Positions 6,174 to 7,119 of a stretch of DNA of 7,119 nt are shown one piece after another; position 1 is the first letter of the stretch; the number at the start of each line of letters is the position of its first letter. The notes under the pieces were generated by a model, which ran no database searches, was not told where the DNA came from, and saw nothing but the letters and a program-made list of their open reading frames with translations. The translations under genes and the position numbers were made by a program. Source of the DNA: Verrucomicrobiota bacterium (GTDB lineage Bacteria > Verrucomicrobiota > Verrucomicrobiia > Chthoniobacterales > UBA10450); NCBI GenBank assembly GCA_003219225.1, contig QHPZ01000066.1, forward strand, positions 1-7,119, read 5' to 3'.

Positions 6174-6902
6174 TCAATCTGCTCGGGATTGGTTCTGTTT
6201 TCGCGCCAACTGCAGCGGAATGAAGTAGGACAGAAACGCGACCAAAAACACGATCAGCCCGAGACGCACATTCAAAGTGATCGCGATCAACGATTCAGCC
6301 ACGCCGAAGATCCAGACAAAAGCTTCCCCGGCAAACGCCTGCACCCAGTGCGGCGAACGCCCGCTGGGCGAAACGCGCGGACGGAGCGTCGGCCAAAATC
6401 GCGGCACCGCCCTTACGTAAGCGCGATACGATTCGCCCAGCGTTTGGCGCAACGCTTCTTCTTCGCGACCGATCAGTCGGGAGACAAAAATCCAGTTCGC
6501 CAGCACAAGGAAGATGAAGCCGGTGCGGCTGGCGAGCACTCCGATTCCCGCCGCCAGCGGCAAGTTCCCGAGATAAAGCGGATTTCGCGTGTACCGGAAT
6601 GGTCCATCGACCACGAGCGCATCCGAATGTTGCGATGCGTCGTGAACAATCGCGCTTTGCAGATATGCCGCCGCCCACGTCCGCAACGCCGCCGCCGCAA
6701 AGACGAACAGCGCCCCGATTCCAACTATAGTTCGTGCAAACCTTGCTGCTTCGGCCGTGTGCGCAGCAATTCCCGGCGCAATCAATTGTCGCAGCGCAAC
6801 GATGAATTGCGCGTGATCCAAGATCGACAAGGCGAACCCGACAAAATAGATCGCGCAGATGATCCAGAACCGGTACTCGAATTCGAAGCGCGTTGCGACC
6901 AT
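6174..6902 (-). CDS. PEMT/ICMT-family membrane methyltransferase
   Basis: 242 residues, integral membrane protein with about five or six hydrophobic segments (for example near 11-27, 61-79, 113-140, 193-212 and 213-231). The family signature is clear: DGPFRYTRNPLYLGNL (99-114), then REEEALRQTLGESYRAYVRAVPRFWP (146-171), in which the RNPxY motif and the EE...Y...VPRFWP block form the S-adenosylmethionine pocket in isoprenylcysteine carboxyl methyltransferase and phospholipid methyltransferase relatives. The substrate cannot be told from sequence: bacterial members methylate lipids or other small molecules, or are uncharacterised. The C-terminal extension of about 70 residues with two more hydrophobic segments goes beyond the core domain. 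The ATG at 6902 is the first in frame and is followed at once by the hydrophobic N-terminal region; no clear ribosome binding site is seen. It lies 58 nt downstream of the cupin gene on the same strand and may share its transcript. Confidence 0.88.
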   Translation of the reverse strand: MVATRFEFEYRFWIICAIYFVGFALSILDHAQFIVALRQLIAPGIAAHTAEAARFARTIVGIGALFVFAAAALRTWAAAYLQSAIVHDASQHSDALVVDGPFRYTRNPLYLGNLPLAAGIGVLASRTGFIFLVLANWIFVSRLIGREEEALRQTLGESYRAYVRAVPRFWPTLRPRVSPSGRSPHWVQAFAGEAFVWIFGVAESLIAITLNVRLGLIVFLVAFLSYFIPLQLARKQNQSRAD

Positions 6903-6949
6903 GGTCTGAGTTTGCCACTACGCTCGTCGGCGAGACAGGCACAGCTTTG

Positions 6950-6977
6950 CTCGTCACTCGTCACCCGCCACTCATCA
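6950..6977 (+). repeat. Degenerate heptamer tandem repeat, four copies related to CTCGTCA
   Basis: Units read CTCGTCA, CTCGTCA, CCCGCCA, CTCATCA. This is the same repeat family as the perfect array in nuoN (5154-5181). It straddles the 3' end of the cupin gene on the opposite strand, supplying its last codons and its stop codon. CTCGTCA followed by CTCGCCG near 5323 may be a further degenerate trace. Confidence 0.8.
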
Positions 6978-7119
6978 CTTTTTCTTCGTCGATCTTCAGG
7001 TAATCGTCGCGTGGAGGACTGAATGTATCGAGCACCCGCGTCGGCTCGATCGTTTCGACGCCGTGCGGAATGTTGGCGGCGAGATAAAACGAATCACCGG
7101 TTGAAAGCTCATGCGGCAC
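6961..7119 (-). CDS. Cupin domain protein, C-terminal part
   Basis: The last 52 residues of a protein whose start lies beyond the right edge of the window. Seen: HELSTGDSFYLAANIPHGVET, which fits the second conserved cupin motif (Gly-Asp, a beta-strand, then Pro-His-Gly, with the histidine a likely metal ligand), followed by TRVLDTFSPPRDDYL, a frequent ending in small single-domain cupins of the KdgF-like type. Such proteins are metal-binding beta-barrels with varied roles, including sugar-acid metabolism, so no specific reaction can be assigned. The final residues VMSGG and the stop codon are encoded by the heptamer array at 6950-6977, so the original C-terminus was probably altered by the repeat. 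It lies upstream of the methyltransferase gene on the same strand, 58 nt away. Confidence 0.82.
   Translation of the reverse strand: MPHELSTGDSFYLAANIPHGVETIEPTRVLDTFSPPRDDYLKIDEEKVMSGG

Noticed and set aside
6117..7022. Long + strand frame of 301 codons opposite the methyltransferase
   Set aside because: Arg/Gln-rich shadow of a gene with a clear family signature. It shares the peptide SSLVTRHSSL with NuoN, but only because both contain the heptamer repeat.

Overview
The window is a GC-rich, tightly packed bacterial segment. Its first three quarters is the distal end of a respiratory complex I (NADH:quinone oxidoreductase, nuo) operon. The order is: the nuoL 3' end, nuoM, a decayed ORF6N-type gene, a second nuoM-like gene, then nuoN. 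Beyond the operon are a secreted DUF1579 protein on the + strand and two convergent genes on the - strand: a PEMT/ICMT-family membrane methyltransferase and the C-terminal end of a cupin protein. The duplicated nuoM, the ORF6N remnant and the style of the small palindromic and heptamer repeats recall soil Verrucomicrobia (Chthoniobacterales, Udaeobacter-like). This is an inference from gene content, because no rRNA or marker gene is present.

Layout: nuoL end (1-459); nuoM (447-1925, overlapping nuoL by 13 nt); ORF6N pseudogene (1936-2437) with an internal deletion, a frameshift and a perfect 31-nt inverted repeat; second nuoM (2434-3882), joined to the pseudogene's stop by an ATGA overlap and carrying a 90-nt in-frame palindromic insertion; nuoN (3879-5283), again joined by ATGA but broken near 4586-4600, with four copies of a heptamer near its 3' end; DUF1579 gene (5358-6107); a long hairpin (6121-6154) between convergent genes; methyltransferase (6174-6902, -); cupin end (6961-7119, -), whose stop codon lies in another heptamer array. 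No gap between genes exceeds about 75 nt.

How the genes work together: NuoL, NuoM, the second NuoM and NuoN are the antiporter-like proton-pumping subunits of the complex I membrane arm. Two NuoM-type genes together with a NuoL whose lateral-helix region looks about 25-30 residues longer than usual fit the published idea of a four-pump ('2M') complex I. Two things complicate this. The second NuoM lacks the usual transmembrane lysine that its neighbour has, and nuoN as given has lost the segment around its TM8 and changes frame there. The second is either true decay or a sequence or assembly error at a GC-rich palindrome. The most notable thing in the window is the set of repeats placed inside coding sequence: a palindromic element that adds 30 codons to the second NuoM, and heptamer arrays in nuoN and at the cupin 3' end.
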